In this document: piece after piece, positions 8,022 through 15,318 of the stretch
Numbering within the stretch: position 1 is the stretch's first letter
Layout of the letters: each line of letters opens with the position of its first letter
NCBI GenBank assembly: GCA_039800165.1
Contig: JBDLRH010000028.1
Coordinates: 1 to 33,011, forward strand
Length of the DNA: 33,011 bases
Reading direction: 5' to 3'
From: JBDLRH01 sp039800165
GTDB taxonomy: Bacteria > Pseudomonadota > Gammaproteobacteria > Burkholderiales > Burkholderiaceae_C
Notes under the pieces: generated by a model
Database searches by the model: none
Told to the model about the DNA's origin: nothing
Seen by the model: the letters and a program-made list of their open reading frames with translations, nothing else
Made by a program: the position numbers and the translations under genes

Positions 8022-8855
8022 TCAGGCAAAGCGGAACTGCAGGCAGCCCAGCGCGCCGTAGTCGGCTTCAAAGCGGTCGCCGGCCTTCGCAGCGACCGGG
8101 CGTGTGAACGATCCGGCCAGCACGATCTCGCCAGCGTGCAGGTGTTCGCCCCAGGGCGCGAGCTTTTGCGCGAGCCACGCCACGCCAATGGCCGGGTGGC
8201 CCTGCACGCCGGCGGCAAGGCCCGTTTCTTCGACCACGCCGTTTTGGCGCAGCACCGCGCCGCACCACGGCAGGTCTACCGAGCGCGGCTTCACGCGCTG
8301 GCCGCCGAGCACGATGCCGGCATTGGCAGCGTTGTCGCTGATGGTGTCGAACACCTTGCGCATCACCTTGGTGTGTCGGTCGAACTGCTCGATGCGCGCG
8401 TCGATGATCTCGATGGCCGGCGTCACGCACTCGGTGGCGTCCAGCACGTCGTCGATGGTGACCACTTGCCCCGGTGCGGGCCGCAGGTCGCGCTGGAGGA
8501 TGAAGGCCAGTTCCACCTCGACGCGCGGGGCAATGAAGCGCTGCGTGGGAATGTCGAGCACCTGCCCTGGCGTGCAGGTGTAGAGCATGTCGTCGAGCAG
8601 CGTGCCGTAGTCGGGCTCGTCGATCTGGCTGGCCTGCTGCATCGCGCGCGAGGTCAGGCCGATCTTGTGGCCAATCACCTTGCGGCCGCCGTCGATCTTC
8701 TGCTGTACCCAGGCGCGCGCGACCGCGTAGCCGTCATCGATGGTCATGCCGGCAAAGCGCTTGCTGAAATGCTCGACCTGCACGCGGCTGCGCTCGCTGC
8801 GCTCGAGCTCGGCGGCCAGCTGCGCGATCTGTTCGTTGCTGAAGGTGGTGCTCAT
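8022..8855 (-). CDS. hpaH: 2-oxo-hept-4-ene-1,7-dioate hydratase
   Basis: Hydratase of the fumarylacetoacetase-like hydratase/decarboxylase family, 277 residues. It adds water to 2-oxohept-4-ene-1,7-dioate to make the HpaI substrate. Family signs are GHKIGLTSRAMQQASQIDEPDYG near 62-84, the acidic metal site PRVEVELAFIL near 110-120, and ATECVTPAIEIIDARI near 140-155. The start codon at 8855 overlaps the hpaF stop by 4 bp. The paralogous MhpD and oxalocrotonate hydratases have the same fold, but the flanking hpaF and hpaI settle the assignment. Confidence 0.94.
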   Translation of the reverse strand: MSTTFSNEQIAQLAAELERSERSRVQVEHFSKRFAGMTIDDGYAVARAWVQQKIDGGRKVIGHKIGLTSRAMQQASQIDEPDYGTLLDDMLYTCTPGQVLDIPTQRFIAPRVEVELAFILQRDLRPAPGQVVTIDDVLDATECVTPAIEIIDARIEQFDRHTKVMRKVFDTISDNAANAGIVLGGQRVKPRSVDLPWCGAVLRQNGVVEETGLAAGVQGHPAIGVAWLAQKLAPWGEHLHAGEIVLAGSFTRPVAAKAGDRFEADYGALGCLQFRFA

Positions 8856-9298
8856 GGTTTTCCAAACAGCGGATGCAGGTTGCTGATCTTCGCGTCGTAC
8901 ACCTGCCCGGGGCTTTCGTCCACCTGCACCGTCACGCCGACAAAGCGCTGCTCCATCACCGGCGCGAAGAAGCGCTGCGCACAGTCGCGGATGGCGTCGC
9001 CCGCGCGCTGCTGCGTGGCGGCGCTGCGGCCCGCGCCCATGCGCAGGTTGAAGTAGGCAAAGCCGTAGTCGCCGCTGCGCGCGCCCTTGCTGCCCTCGGC
9101 CATGCCCGCGGCTCCGCCGTCAGACACCGCACAGTGCGCCGCAGGGTAAGCCAGAACCCGTGTGCCCCCGGTGGGGAACACCTGTTTGCCATCTTCGTCG
9201 CGCACCGCCAGCATCGCATCGGCCATCGCGCGGCACAGCGCGGTCATGTCCAGATCGCGCTCGAGGTTGGGGGTGTACAGAACAACGAGATGCGGCAT
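8852..9298 (-). CDS. hpaF: 5-carboxymethyl-2-hydroxymuconate isomerase
   Basis: Tautomerase-fold isomerase that converts 5-carboxymethyl-2-hydroxymuconate to 5-oxopent-3-ene-1,2,5-tricarboxylate. After removal of Met the N-terminal proline (MPHLVVLYTPNLE) is the catalytic base. The C-terminal half keeps the order GRSAATQQRAGDAIRDCAQRF then VQVDE. The length of 148 residues is somewhat above the roughly 126 of E. coli HpaF. The start lies 4 bp after a 21-bp repeat that also precedes hpaE, and there is no normal Shine-Dalgarno sequence. The stop overlaps the hpaH start. Confidence 0.92.
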   Translation of the reverse strand: MPHLVVLYTPNLERDLDMTALCRAMADAMLAVRDEDGKQVFPTGGTRVLAYPAAHCAVSDGGAAGMAEGSKGARSGDYGFAYFNLRMGAGRSAATQQRAGDAIRDCAQRFFAPVMEQRFVGVTVQVDESPGQVYDAKISNLHPLFGKP

Positions 9299-9302
9299 GT
9301 TT

Positions 9303-9331
9303 AATCGGGGTCAGATTCCAATTAATTCGGT
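9303..9331 (-). repeat. direct repeat copy 1, before hpaF
   Basis: The first 21 bases (9303-9323) are identical to 11749-11769, and similarity continues for 8 more bases with two mismatches. The core on the plus strand is TCGGGGTCAGATTCC followed by AATT. Read on the coding strand it ends exactly 4 bp before the hpaF ATG. It is AT-richer than its surroundings and sits in the only gap (38 bp) between hpaD and hpaF. Its origin is unknown; a remnant of a small mobile or REP-like palindromic family is possible (inference). Confidence 0.85.
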
Positions 9332-9336
9332 TTGCT

Positions 9337-10272
9337 TCACAAGCGCGACGACGCGGCCGCGAAGCTCTTGTACGACTGCGCGGATGAGGCCTGCGGCGGC
9401 GGGATGGCGTGGCCGTCTTGCGGCGTGACCGGAAACACCACGTTGATCTGCCCGGTGCCCGAGGCGCCGAAATAAGGCGTGATGACTTCGGCGCGGCCGT
9501 CGTAGCCGCTCCAGCCCAAGGCGCCCAGCAGCATGGCGGTGTCGTGCATGAAACCTTCGCCGTGGCCCTTGCTGGCGTACTCGGGCAGCATGGCGCAAAA
9601 CGCAGTCCATTCACCGGCCTGCCACATGCGGACGACCTCGTGGTCCAGGTGTTCGAGGAAGGGGCTCCAGACCTTGAAGGCGAACTCGGGCGCCAGGCCG
9701 TTCTGCGCAAAGCGGTGGCTCAGCGAGCCGCTGGCGAAGATGGCCACCGTGCCGTCGTAGTGGTCTTCGATCGCGCGGCGCATCGCCCAGCCCAGGCGCG
9801 CGCTGTCGTTCAGGTAATGCGCCATGCACAGTGCCGACACCGACACCACCTTGAAGTGGCGGTCGGCGTTCATGTAGCGCATCGGCACCAGCGTGCCGTA
9901 CTCGGGCGGCAGCGTGGTGGCGCTGTGTGCCAGTGTTTCCACGCCGTGTTCGTTGCATACCCTGGCGAGCAGTTCGCCCAGCGCCGGGTTGCCGTCGAAG
10001 CCATAGGCCATGTTGCTGATGAAGTGCGGAAGCTCGTTGCTGGTGTAGGTGCCGCCGAACTTCGGCGCGCAGTTGATGTGGTAGTTGGCGTTGACCAGCC
10101 AGTGCGTGTCGAACACCACGATGGTGTCCACGCCCAGCGCGCGGCAGCGCTGCCCGATCTCGATGTGCCCGTCGATCGCGTCCTTGCGCGTATCCTTGCG
10201 CGGGCCGTCGAACTCGCTGAGGTACATCGACGGCACGTGGGTGATCTTGGCGGCGAGTGCGAGGCGTCCCAT
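9337..10272 (-). CDS. hpaD: 3,4-dihydroxyphenylacetate 2,3-dioxygenase
   Basis: Class III extradiol ring-cleavage dioxygenase (LigB superfamily) that opens homoprotocatechuate to 5-carboxymethyl-2-hydroxymuconic semialdehyde. The 311-residue sequence tracks E. coli HpaD from MGRLALAAKITHVPSMYLSE onward. Likely Fe(II) ligands are His12 (ITHVPS) and His57 (FDTHWLV). FASGSLSHRF, LPEYASKGHGEG and the closing SGTGQINVVFP are all conserved. After that point it has a tail of about 30 residues rich in Pro, Ser and Ala that the E. coli enzyme lacks, ending 5 bp from the direct repeat. The chosen ATG is 2 bp after the hpaE stop; the open frame upstream belongs to another frame of hpaE. Confidence 0.95.
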   Translation of the reverse strand: MGRLALAAKITHVPSMYLSEFDGPRKDTRKDAIDGHIEIGQRCRALGVDTIVVFDTHWLVNANYHINCAPKFGGTYTSNELPHFISNMAYGFDGNPALGELLARVCNEHGVETLAHSATTLPPEYGTLVPMRYMNADRHFKVVSVSALCMAHYLNDSARLGWAMRRAIEDHYDGTVAIFASGSLSHRFAQNGLAPEFAFKVWSPFLEHLDHEVVRMWQAGEWTAFCAMLPEYASKGHGEGFMHDTAMLLGALGWSGYDGRAEVITPYFGASGTGQINVVFPVTPQDGHAIPPPQASSAQSYKSFAAASSRL

Positions 10273-10274
10273 GG

Positions 10275-11744
10275 TCAGGCTCCCCAGTGCGGAATATGGT
10301 GCGAGCCCATCGACACCGCGACGTTCTTCGGCTCCAGGAACACCTCGTAGCTCCAGGTGCCGCCCTCGCGCCCGGTGCCGCTGGCCTTGGTGCCGCCGAA
10401 GGGCTGGCGCAGGTCCCGCACGTTCTGGCTGTTGACGAAGCACATGCCGGCCTCGATGGCCGCGGCCACCCGGTGCGCGCGGCCGATGTTCTCGGTCCAG
10501 ACGTAGCTGCTCAAGCCGTATTGAATGTCGTTGGCGATGCGGATGGCGTCTGCTTCGTCCTTGAACGGAATCAGGCAGGCCACCGGGCCGAAGATCTCGT
10601 CCTGCGCGATCTTCATGCGGTTGTCCACATCGGCAAACACCGTGGGCCAGACATAGTTGCCCTGCGCCACGTGGGCCGGCAGGGCAGGCGCGTACGACGG
10701 CCGGTCGATGCCGCCGCACAGCAAGGTTGCGCCTTCCTTCGGGCCAAGCTCGATGTAGCTGCGCACCTTGGCCAGATGGTTCTTGCTGATCATCGGGCCG
10801 ACGATGGTCTTCTCGTCCAGCGGGTCGCCCACGGTGATCTTCTTCGCACGCTCGGTGAACTTCTGCACAAAGTCGGCATAGATGCCTTGCTGCACCAGGA
10901 TGCGGCTGCCCGCGGTGCAGCGCTCGCCGTTGTTCGAGAAGATCATGAACACCGCGGCATCCAGTGCGCGCGGCAGGTCGGCGTCATCGAAGACCACAAA
11001 GGGGCTCTTGCCGCCGAGTTCCATGCTGAACTTCTTCAGGCCTGCGGCCTGCACGATGCGGTTGCCGGTGGCCGTCGATCCGGTAAACGAGATTGCGCGC
11101 ACATCGGGGTGCGCGCACAGCGGCTCGCCGGCTTCCTTGCCGTAGCCGTGCACGATGTTCAGCACGCCCGCCGGCACGCCGGCTTCCAGCGCAAGTTCGC
11201 CCAGGCGCGCAGCCGTCATCGGCGACAGCTCGCTCATCTTCAGCGCCGCGGTGTTGCCAAACGCCAGGCACGGCGCCACCTTCCAGGTGGCCGTCATGAA
11301 GGGCACGTTCCACGGGCTGATCAGTGCGCACACGCCCACCGGGTGGAACAACGTGTAGTTCAGGTGCGTGGGCGTGGGGTAGGTGTGCCCGTCCACGCGG
11401 GTGCACATCTCGGCAAAGTAATAGAAGTTGTCGGCGGCGCGTGGAATGAGCTGCTTGGCGGTCTGCGCGATCACCTGGCCGGTGTCGCGCGTCTCGGTGT
11501 TTGCGATCTCGGGCACATGCTTTGCAATCAAGTCGCCCAGCTTGCGGATGACTTTCGCGCGGTCGGTGGCAGGCAGGCCCGCCCACTTCGGAAAAGCCGC
11601 TTTGGCCGCCGCCACCGCGGCGTTCACTTCGTCTGCGCCGCCTGCGGCCACCTCGGCCAGCGTCTCCTGCGTGGCGGGGTTGGTGCTGGCGAAGTAGTCG
11701 CGGCCCGCCACCGGCCGGCCGTCGATCAGATGGTCAATCTTCAT
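10275..11744 (-). CDS. hpaE: 5-carboxymethyl-2-hydroxymuconate semialdehyde dehydrogenase
   Basis: NAD-dependent aldehyde dehydrogenase of 489 residues. It oxidises the HpaD ring-cleavage product to 5-carboxymethyl-2-hydroxymuconate. Catalytic features are Asn146 in SPWNVPF, the NAD loop FTGSTATGNRI at 220-230, the general base Glu242 in MELGGKSPF, and the nucleophile Cys276 in NNGERCTAGS; the C-terminal PFGGTKASGTGREGG is also present. The ALDH family is broad, but position between hpaG2 and hpaD fixes the substrate with good confidence. The start codon is preceded by the 21-bp repeat at a 4-bp distance and lacks a clear Shine-Dalgarno sequence. Confidence 0.95.
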   Translation of the reverse strand: MKIDHLIDGRPVAGRDYFASTNPATQETLAEVAAGGADEVNAAVAAAKAAFPKWAGLPATDRAKVIRKLGDLIAKHVPEIANTETRDTGQVIAQTAKQLIPRAADNFYYFAEMCTRVDGHTYPTPTHLNYTLFHPVGVCALISPWNVPFMTATWKVAPCLAFGNTAALKMSELSPMTAARLGELALEAGVPAGVLNIVHGYGKEAGEPLCAHPDVRAISFTGSTATGNRIVQAAGLKKFSMELGGKSPFVVFDDADLPRALDAAVFMIFSNNGERCTAGSRILVQQGIYADFVQKFTERAKKITVGDPLDEKTIVGPMISKNHLAKVRSYIELGPKEGATLLCGGIDRPSYAPALPAHVAQGNYVWPTVFADVDNRMKIAQDEIFGPVACLIPFKDEADAIRIANDIQYGLSSYVWTENIGRAHRVAAAIEAGMCFVNSQNVRDLRQPFGGTKASGTGREGGTWSYEVFLEPKNVAVSMGSHHIPHWGA

Positions 11745-11748
11745 AAGA

Positions 11749-11777
11749 AATCGGGGTCAGATTCCAATTCATTTGGT
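11749..11777 (-). repeat. direct repeat copy 2, before hpaE
   Basis: Second copy of the repeat at 9303-9331: 21 identical bases plus 8 more with two mismatches. On the coding strand it stops 4 bp before the hpaE ATG, the same spacing as copy 1 before hpaF. It fills most of the 43-bp gap between hpaG2 and hpaE. The two copies flank hpaE and hpaD exactly, 2446 bp apart. Confidence 0.85.
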
Positions 11778-11787
11778 CGGTCTGATG

Positions 11788-12552
11788 TCAGGCTGCGACG
11801 ATGGTGTTGACGAGTTCGCCCACACCTTCAATCGACGTCACCACCACATCGCCCGGCCGGCAGTCCACCACGCCGTCGGGCGTGCCGGTGAGGATCAGGT
11901 CGCCGGCATTCAGCGTCATGAAGGCGCTGAAGTACTCGATGAGAAACGGCACGCCGAAGATCATGTCGCGCGTGTTGCCGCTTTGCGTGATCTTGCCGTT
12001 GACGGTGGTCTGCAGCGCCAGGTTCATCGGGTCGGGCACGTCGGCAGCATCCACCAGCCAGGGGCCGATGGGCGTGCAGGTGTCGCGGTTCTTTACCCGC
12101 AGGTTGGGGCGATACCAGTTCTCGAGGTAATCGCGGATGGCGTAGTCATTCGCCACCGTGTAGCCGGCGATGAAGTCGTGTGCGTCGTCGCGCTTGACGC
12201 GGCGCGCGGTCTTGCCGATGACGGCCACCAGCTCGCATTCGTAATGCATGAACTGTACGTCCGCGGGTCGGCGCGTGTGCTGCCGATGGCCGATCAGCGT
12301 GCCTTCGCCCTTGACGAACACCAGTGGTTCTTCCGGCGCCTTGAAGGCCAGCTCCTTCGCATGGTCGGCGTAATTCAGGCCGAGTGCGAGGATGGTGCGC
12401 GGACGCACCGTGGGCTTGAGCGGCGGCAGCCATTGCACCGCGTCGAAGCCGACCATGCGGCCATCACCGAGCCGCAGCTGGCCGTCGTCACCCGATCCGC
12501 TCAGGGTGGCGTCGTACGTGCGGCCCTCGAACACCACGCGGGCGTGCTTCAT
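11788..12552 (-). CDS. hpaG2: homoprotocatechuate pathway isomerase/decarboxylase, C-terminal-half type
   Basis: Fumarylacetoacetate-hydrolase-fold protein of 254 residues, equivalent to the second half of the fused HpaG/HpcE enzyme. It takes part in decarboxylation of 5-oxopent-3-ene-1,2,5-tricarboxylate and isomerisation of the product. The metal site is HYECELVAVIGK near residues 102-113 plus the downstream aspartate in GYTVANDYAIRDY. Substrate-loop and core residues LNYADHAKEL, GPWLVDA and LTGTPDGV are typical of the family. Its start overlaps the hpaG1 stop by 4 bp. The two halves are separate genes, as in many non-enteric bacteria. Confidence 0.92.
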   Translation of the reverse strand: MKHARVVFEGRTYDATLSGSGDDGQLRLGDGRMVGFDAVQWLPPLKPTVRPRTILALGLNYADHAKELAFKAPEEPLVFVKGEGTLIGHRQHTRRPADVQFMHYECELVAVIGKTARRVKRDDAHDFIAGYTVANDYAIRDYLENWYRPNLRVKNRDTCTPIGPWLVDAADVPDPMNLALQTTVNGKITQSGNTRDMIFGVPFLIEYFSAFMTLNAGDLILTGTPDGVVDCRPGDVVVTSIEGVGELVNTIVAA

Positions 12553-13220
12553 GTGCCTGCCCCCGTGCGCACCGATGCGCCTGCGGGTTCGGCCGCCAGG
12601 CTCAGGTGCAGTGGCGCGAAGCCCTCGCCGGTGATGCTGATGCGTTGCCCGGCATGGGCCAGCGGCGGCTGCGGGGGCAGGCCCAGCATCAGCACATCCC
12701 CCGCGCGCAGGGTCATGAACGCGCTGACATCGCGCACCAGCGCGGCGGCGTCGCGCACCAGCGCATCAAAACGCACCCGCTGACGCAACGCATCGTCGAT
12801 GTGAAGTTCCAGCTCCATCGCCGGAACGTCGAACGCAGCCAACGCACCCGGCTTCATCACACCCACGCCGAGGAAGCCGTCGAGGTTGCGGTACTTCACC
12901 GGCGGGCGGAAGTAGCCGCCGCTTGCGCCGTCGTGCGGAATGCTCAGGTCAGCCATCGGCACGACACCCCCCACCTCGTTGGCCGAGCTCATCACCAGGC
13001 CCAGCGTGGCGCCGATCTGCACCTCAGGCACGTGTGCGGGCAAGGTGACGCTGCGGCCCGAAGGCGTCCAGGTGTTGGCGGTCTTGATGTAGAGCACCGG
13101 CGCCTTGGGCGCGCCCTTGTAGGGCGGCTCGTCCATGCGCGTGCCCAGCGCGTCGCGTTCTGCGCGAAAGTTCAGCAAGGTGCCGTACACCGTGCCAAAG
13201 GGCAGCCAGGGCATCGTCAT
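12549..13220 (-). CDS. hpaG1: homoprotocatechuate pathway isomerase/decarboxylase, N-terminal-half type
   Basis: Fumarylacetoacetate-hydrolase-like protein of 223 residues, equivalent to the first half of fused HpaG. It begins MTMPWLPFGTVYGTLLNFRAE and holds APVLYIKTANTWTPSG near 40-55, as in the family. The region where HpaG2 has its acidic ligands reads VPEVQIGATLGLVM here, so at least one acidic ligand is replaced; the partner HpaG2 keeps ECE. Catalysis may therefore rest mainly on HpaG2 or on a joint complex (inference). It is coupled by 4-bp overlaps to hpaR upstream and hpaG2 downstream. Confidence 0.9.
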   Translation of the reverse strand: MTMPWLPFGTVYGTLLNFRAERDALGTRMDEPPYKGAPKAPVLYIKTANTWTPSGRSVTLPAHVPEVQIGATLGLVMSSANEVGGVVPMADLSIPHDGASGGYFRPPVKYRNLDGFLGVGVMKPGALAAFDVPAMELELHIDDALRQRVRFDALVRDAAALVRDVSAFMTLRAGDVLMLGLPPQPPLAHAGQRISITGEGFAPLHLSLAAEPAGASVRTGAGT

Positions 13221-13699
13221 TCGGCTTGCTCCAACGCGATCAGTTCATCGAGCAGGGCATACAGGGTTTGCAGCTTGCGCTTGCCCAGGGCCTGCTCGAC
13301 GCTGCCGTAGTGCGCTTCGATGCTGCGCGCCAGCGCATGCGCCAGCTTGCGGCCGGCGGGCGTGGCCTGCACTACGGTGCGGCGCTGGTCGGCCGGGTCG
13401 CGCTCACGGGTGATCAGGCCGTCACGCTCCATGCGTGCGAGCACGCCGGTCAGGCTGGGGCCAGGAATGAACGCCTCGCTGGCGATGCGGCCGGTTTCCA
13501 CCGCGCCGTGTTCGCCCAGCACCCGCAGCACGCGCCACTGCTGGTCGCTCAGGCCGTGCGCGCGCAGGCTGGGCCGGGTGTGCGTCATCACCGATTCGCG
13601 CGCCTGCAGCAGCAGCCGCGGCAGGTTGCGGTGGGCAAAAGAAATGGTGGAGGTGGCTGGCACGGCAAGGGCGGTGAAGGGACGCCGCGCGAGGGGCAT
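13217..13699 (-). CDS. hpaR: MarR-family repressor of the homoprotocatechuate operon
   Basis: Winged-helix transcription factor of 160 residues, similar to E. coli HpaR across its length (NLPRLLLQARESVM near 25-38, HGLSDQQWRVLRVLGE near 48-63). The recognition region is PSLTGVLARMERDGLI near 81-96 and the wing is RDPADQRRTVVQ near 100-111. The start at 13699 gives an N-terminal extension of some 20 residues over E. coli HpaR; a later start is possible. It is the first gene of the minus-strand operon and overlaps hpaG1 by 4 bp, so it probably represses its own transcript. MarR repressors of this type release DNA on binding the aromatic substrate. A likely operator lies 23 bp upstream. Confidence 0.92.
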   Translation of the reverse strand: MPLARRPFTALAVPATSTISFAHRNLPRLLLQARESVMTHTRPSLRAHGLSDQQWRVLRVLGEHGAVETGRIASEAFIPGPSLTGVLARMERDGLITRERDPADQRRTVVQATPAGRKLAHALARSIEAHYGSVEQALGKRKLQTLYALLDELIALEQAE

Positions 13700-13721
13700 G
13701 TCGTCGCGCGGGTGTCCTGAT

Positions 13722-13737
13722 ATTTCACATGTTAAAT
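13722..13737. promoter_or_regulatory. hpaR: probable HpaR operator
   Basis: The 16-bp sequence ATTTCACATGTTAAAT is a palindrome with only one mismatched pair. It lies 23 bp upstream of the hpaR start in an AT-rich patch within GC-rich DNA. MarR-family repressors commonly bind 16-20 bp AT-rich palindromes near their own promoters. A second small inverted repeat (TGCAT/ATGCA, 13741-13757) is adjacent. The role is inferred from position and symmetry. Confidence 0.6.
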
Positions 13738-13838
13738 GAATGCATGCCATCGATGCAAGTGGTGCGCTGGCCGGGGCCGGCGCGCCCGTCATCCACGCTG
13801 CTTTCCCGTCAGGCTCACCTCGCGAGCCCCTTGGCCGC

Positions 13839-13844
13839 TATAAA
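13839..13844 (+). promoter_or_regulatory. radA: candidate -10 element of radA
   Basis: TATAAA lies 24 bp before the radA ATG, in the 169-bp gap between the divergent genes hpaR and radA. No convincing -35 hexamer is seen at 16-18 bp. It is the only TATAAT-like hexamer near this start. Confidence 0.35.
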
Positions 13845-13868
13845 GTGGGCCCCACCCGGTATCCACCC

Positions 13869-15245
13869 ATGGCCAAGGACAAGACGCTTTATTCCTGCAC
13901 CGACTGCGGCGGCACCAGCCCCCGCTGGCTCGGCCGCTGCCCGCACTGCGAAGCCTGGAACACGCTGGTCGAGACCGTGGCTGAGAGCACCGCGCCCGCC
14001 AAAAACCGCTTTGCCGCGCTGACCCCGGCGTCCGAGGTGTCGGTGCTGTCGGCCATCGAGGCCGCCGATGTCGCGCGCACGCCCACCGGCATCGCCGAGC
14101 TCGACCGGGTGCTGGGCGGCGGCATCGTCGAAGGCGGCGTGGTGCTGATCGGTGGCGACCCCGGCATCGGCAAGTCCACCCTGCTGCTGCAGGCGGTGGA
14201 TGCCTTGCAGCGCGCGGGCCTGCAAGCCCTCTACACATCGGGGGAGGAATCTGGCGCGCAGGTCGCGCTGCGCTCGCGCCGCCTGGGCCTGGCGAACAGC
14301 CAGGTGCAGGTGCTGGCCGAAACGCAACTCGAAAAAATCCTCGCCACGCTTCACAAGGTGCAGCCCGCGGTGGCCGTCATCGACTCGATCCAGACGGTGT
14401 ACTCCGACCAGCTGACCAGCGCGCCGGGTTCGGTGGCCCAGGTGCGCGAATGCGCGGCGCACCTCACGCGCCATGCCAAGTCCAGCGGAACCGCCATCAT
14501 CCTGGTGGGCCATGTCACCAAGGACGGCGCGCTGGCCGGCCCGCGCGTGCTCGAGCACATGGTGGACACGGTGCTGTATTTCGAGGGCGACACGCACAGC
14601 AGCTTCCGGCTGGTGCGCGCCATCAAGAACCGCTTTGGCGCCGTCAACGAGATCGGCGTGTTCGCGATGACCGAGACGGGCCTCAAGGGCGTCAGCAATC
14701 CGAGCGCCATCTTTTTAAGCCAGCACCGCGAGCCGGTACCGGGCAGCTGTGTGCTTGTCACGCTGGAAGGCACGCGGCCGATGCTGGTGGAGATCCAGGC
14801 GCTGGTGGACAGCGGCGGCCCCAGCCCGCGCCGCCTGAGCGTGGGCCTCGAGCGCGACCGCCTGGCGATGCTGCTGGCGGTGCTGCACCGCCACGCCGGT
14901 GTGGCCTGCATGGACCAGGATGTGTTCGTCAACGCGGTGGGCGGCGTGCGCATCAGCGAACCCGCCGCCGACCTGGCTGCCATGCTGGCCATCACCAGCA
15001 GCCTGCGCGGCAAGCCGCTGCCCAAGGGCTTTGTCGCCTTCGGCGAGGTCGGCCTGGCCGGCGAGGTGCGGCCTGCGCCGCGCGGACAAGAGCGCCTGAA
15101 AGAAGCAGCCAAGCTTGGCTTCAGCGTGGCGGTGGTGCCCAAGGCGAACGCGCCGAAGAAGCCGGGCAAGGAACTCGAAGGCCTGACCATCCACGCGGTG
15201 GATCGCATCGAAGAGGCGATGGAGGTGGTGCGCTCTCTGGGGTGA
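13869..15245 (+). CDS. radA: DNA repair and recombination protein RadA
   Basis: Hexameric RecA-like ATPase that promotes branch migration in recombination. The 458 residues are the normal length. In order: a four-cysteine zinc finger (Cys10, 13, 24, 27), the Walker A loop GGDPGIGKST (95-104), the RadA signature KNRFG (253-257) and a C-terminal Lon-like domain ending in VDRIEEAMEVV. The reading frame is open 43 codons further upstream, but the zinc finger starts right after the ATG at 13869. It opens a plus-strand run that continues through ilvE, and lies back-to-back with hpaR. Confidence 0.97.
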   Translation: MAKDKTLYSCTDCGGTSPRWLGRCPHCEAWNTLVETVAESTAPAKNRFAALTPASEVSVLSAIEAADVARTPTGIAELDRVLGGGIVEGGVVLIGGDPGIGKSTLLLQAVDALQRAGLQALYTSGEESGAQVALRSRRLGLANSQVQVLAETQLEKILATLHKVQPAVAVIDSIQTVYSDQLTSAPGSVAQVRECAAHLTRHAKSSGTAIILVGHVTKDGALAGPRVLEHMVDTVLYFEGDTHSSFRLVRAIKNRFGAVNEIGVFAMTETGLKGVSNPSAIFLSQHREPVPGSCVLVTLEGTRPMLVEIQALVDSGGPSPRRLSVGLERDRLAMLLAVLHRHAGVACMDQDVFVNAVGGVRISEPAADLAAMLAITSSLRGKPLPKGFVAFGEVGLAGEVRPAPRGQERLKEAAKLGFSVAVVPKANAPKKPGKELEGLTIHAVDRIEEAMEVVRSLG

Positions 15246-15306
15246 TGGCCCGTCTGCAAGTGCGGGCGCTCTGCCCCGCCGACGCGGTCGGGATCGCGCC
15301 TGCCGC

Positions 15307-15312
15307 GACAAT
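15307..15312 (+). promoter_or_regulatory. possible leaderless promoter (-10) before the small membrane protein gene
   Basis: GACAAT ends 6 bp before the ATG at 15319, and no Shine-Dalgarno sequence is visible. The spacing would place transcription start at or next to the A of ATG. The hexamer matches TATAAT at 4 of 6 positions, so this is weak alone; the same geometry recurs before pyrF, the M48 peptidase and the MBL-fold hydrolase. Confidence 0.3.
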
Positions 15313-15318
15313 GTCGGC

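Noticed and set aside
9303..11777. Insertion sequence or composite transposon around hpaE-hpaD
   Set aside because: No transposase gene, no terminal inverted repeats and no target duplications other than the direct repeats themselves; both genes are in standard pathway order.
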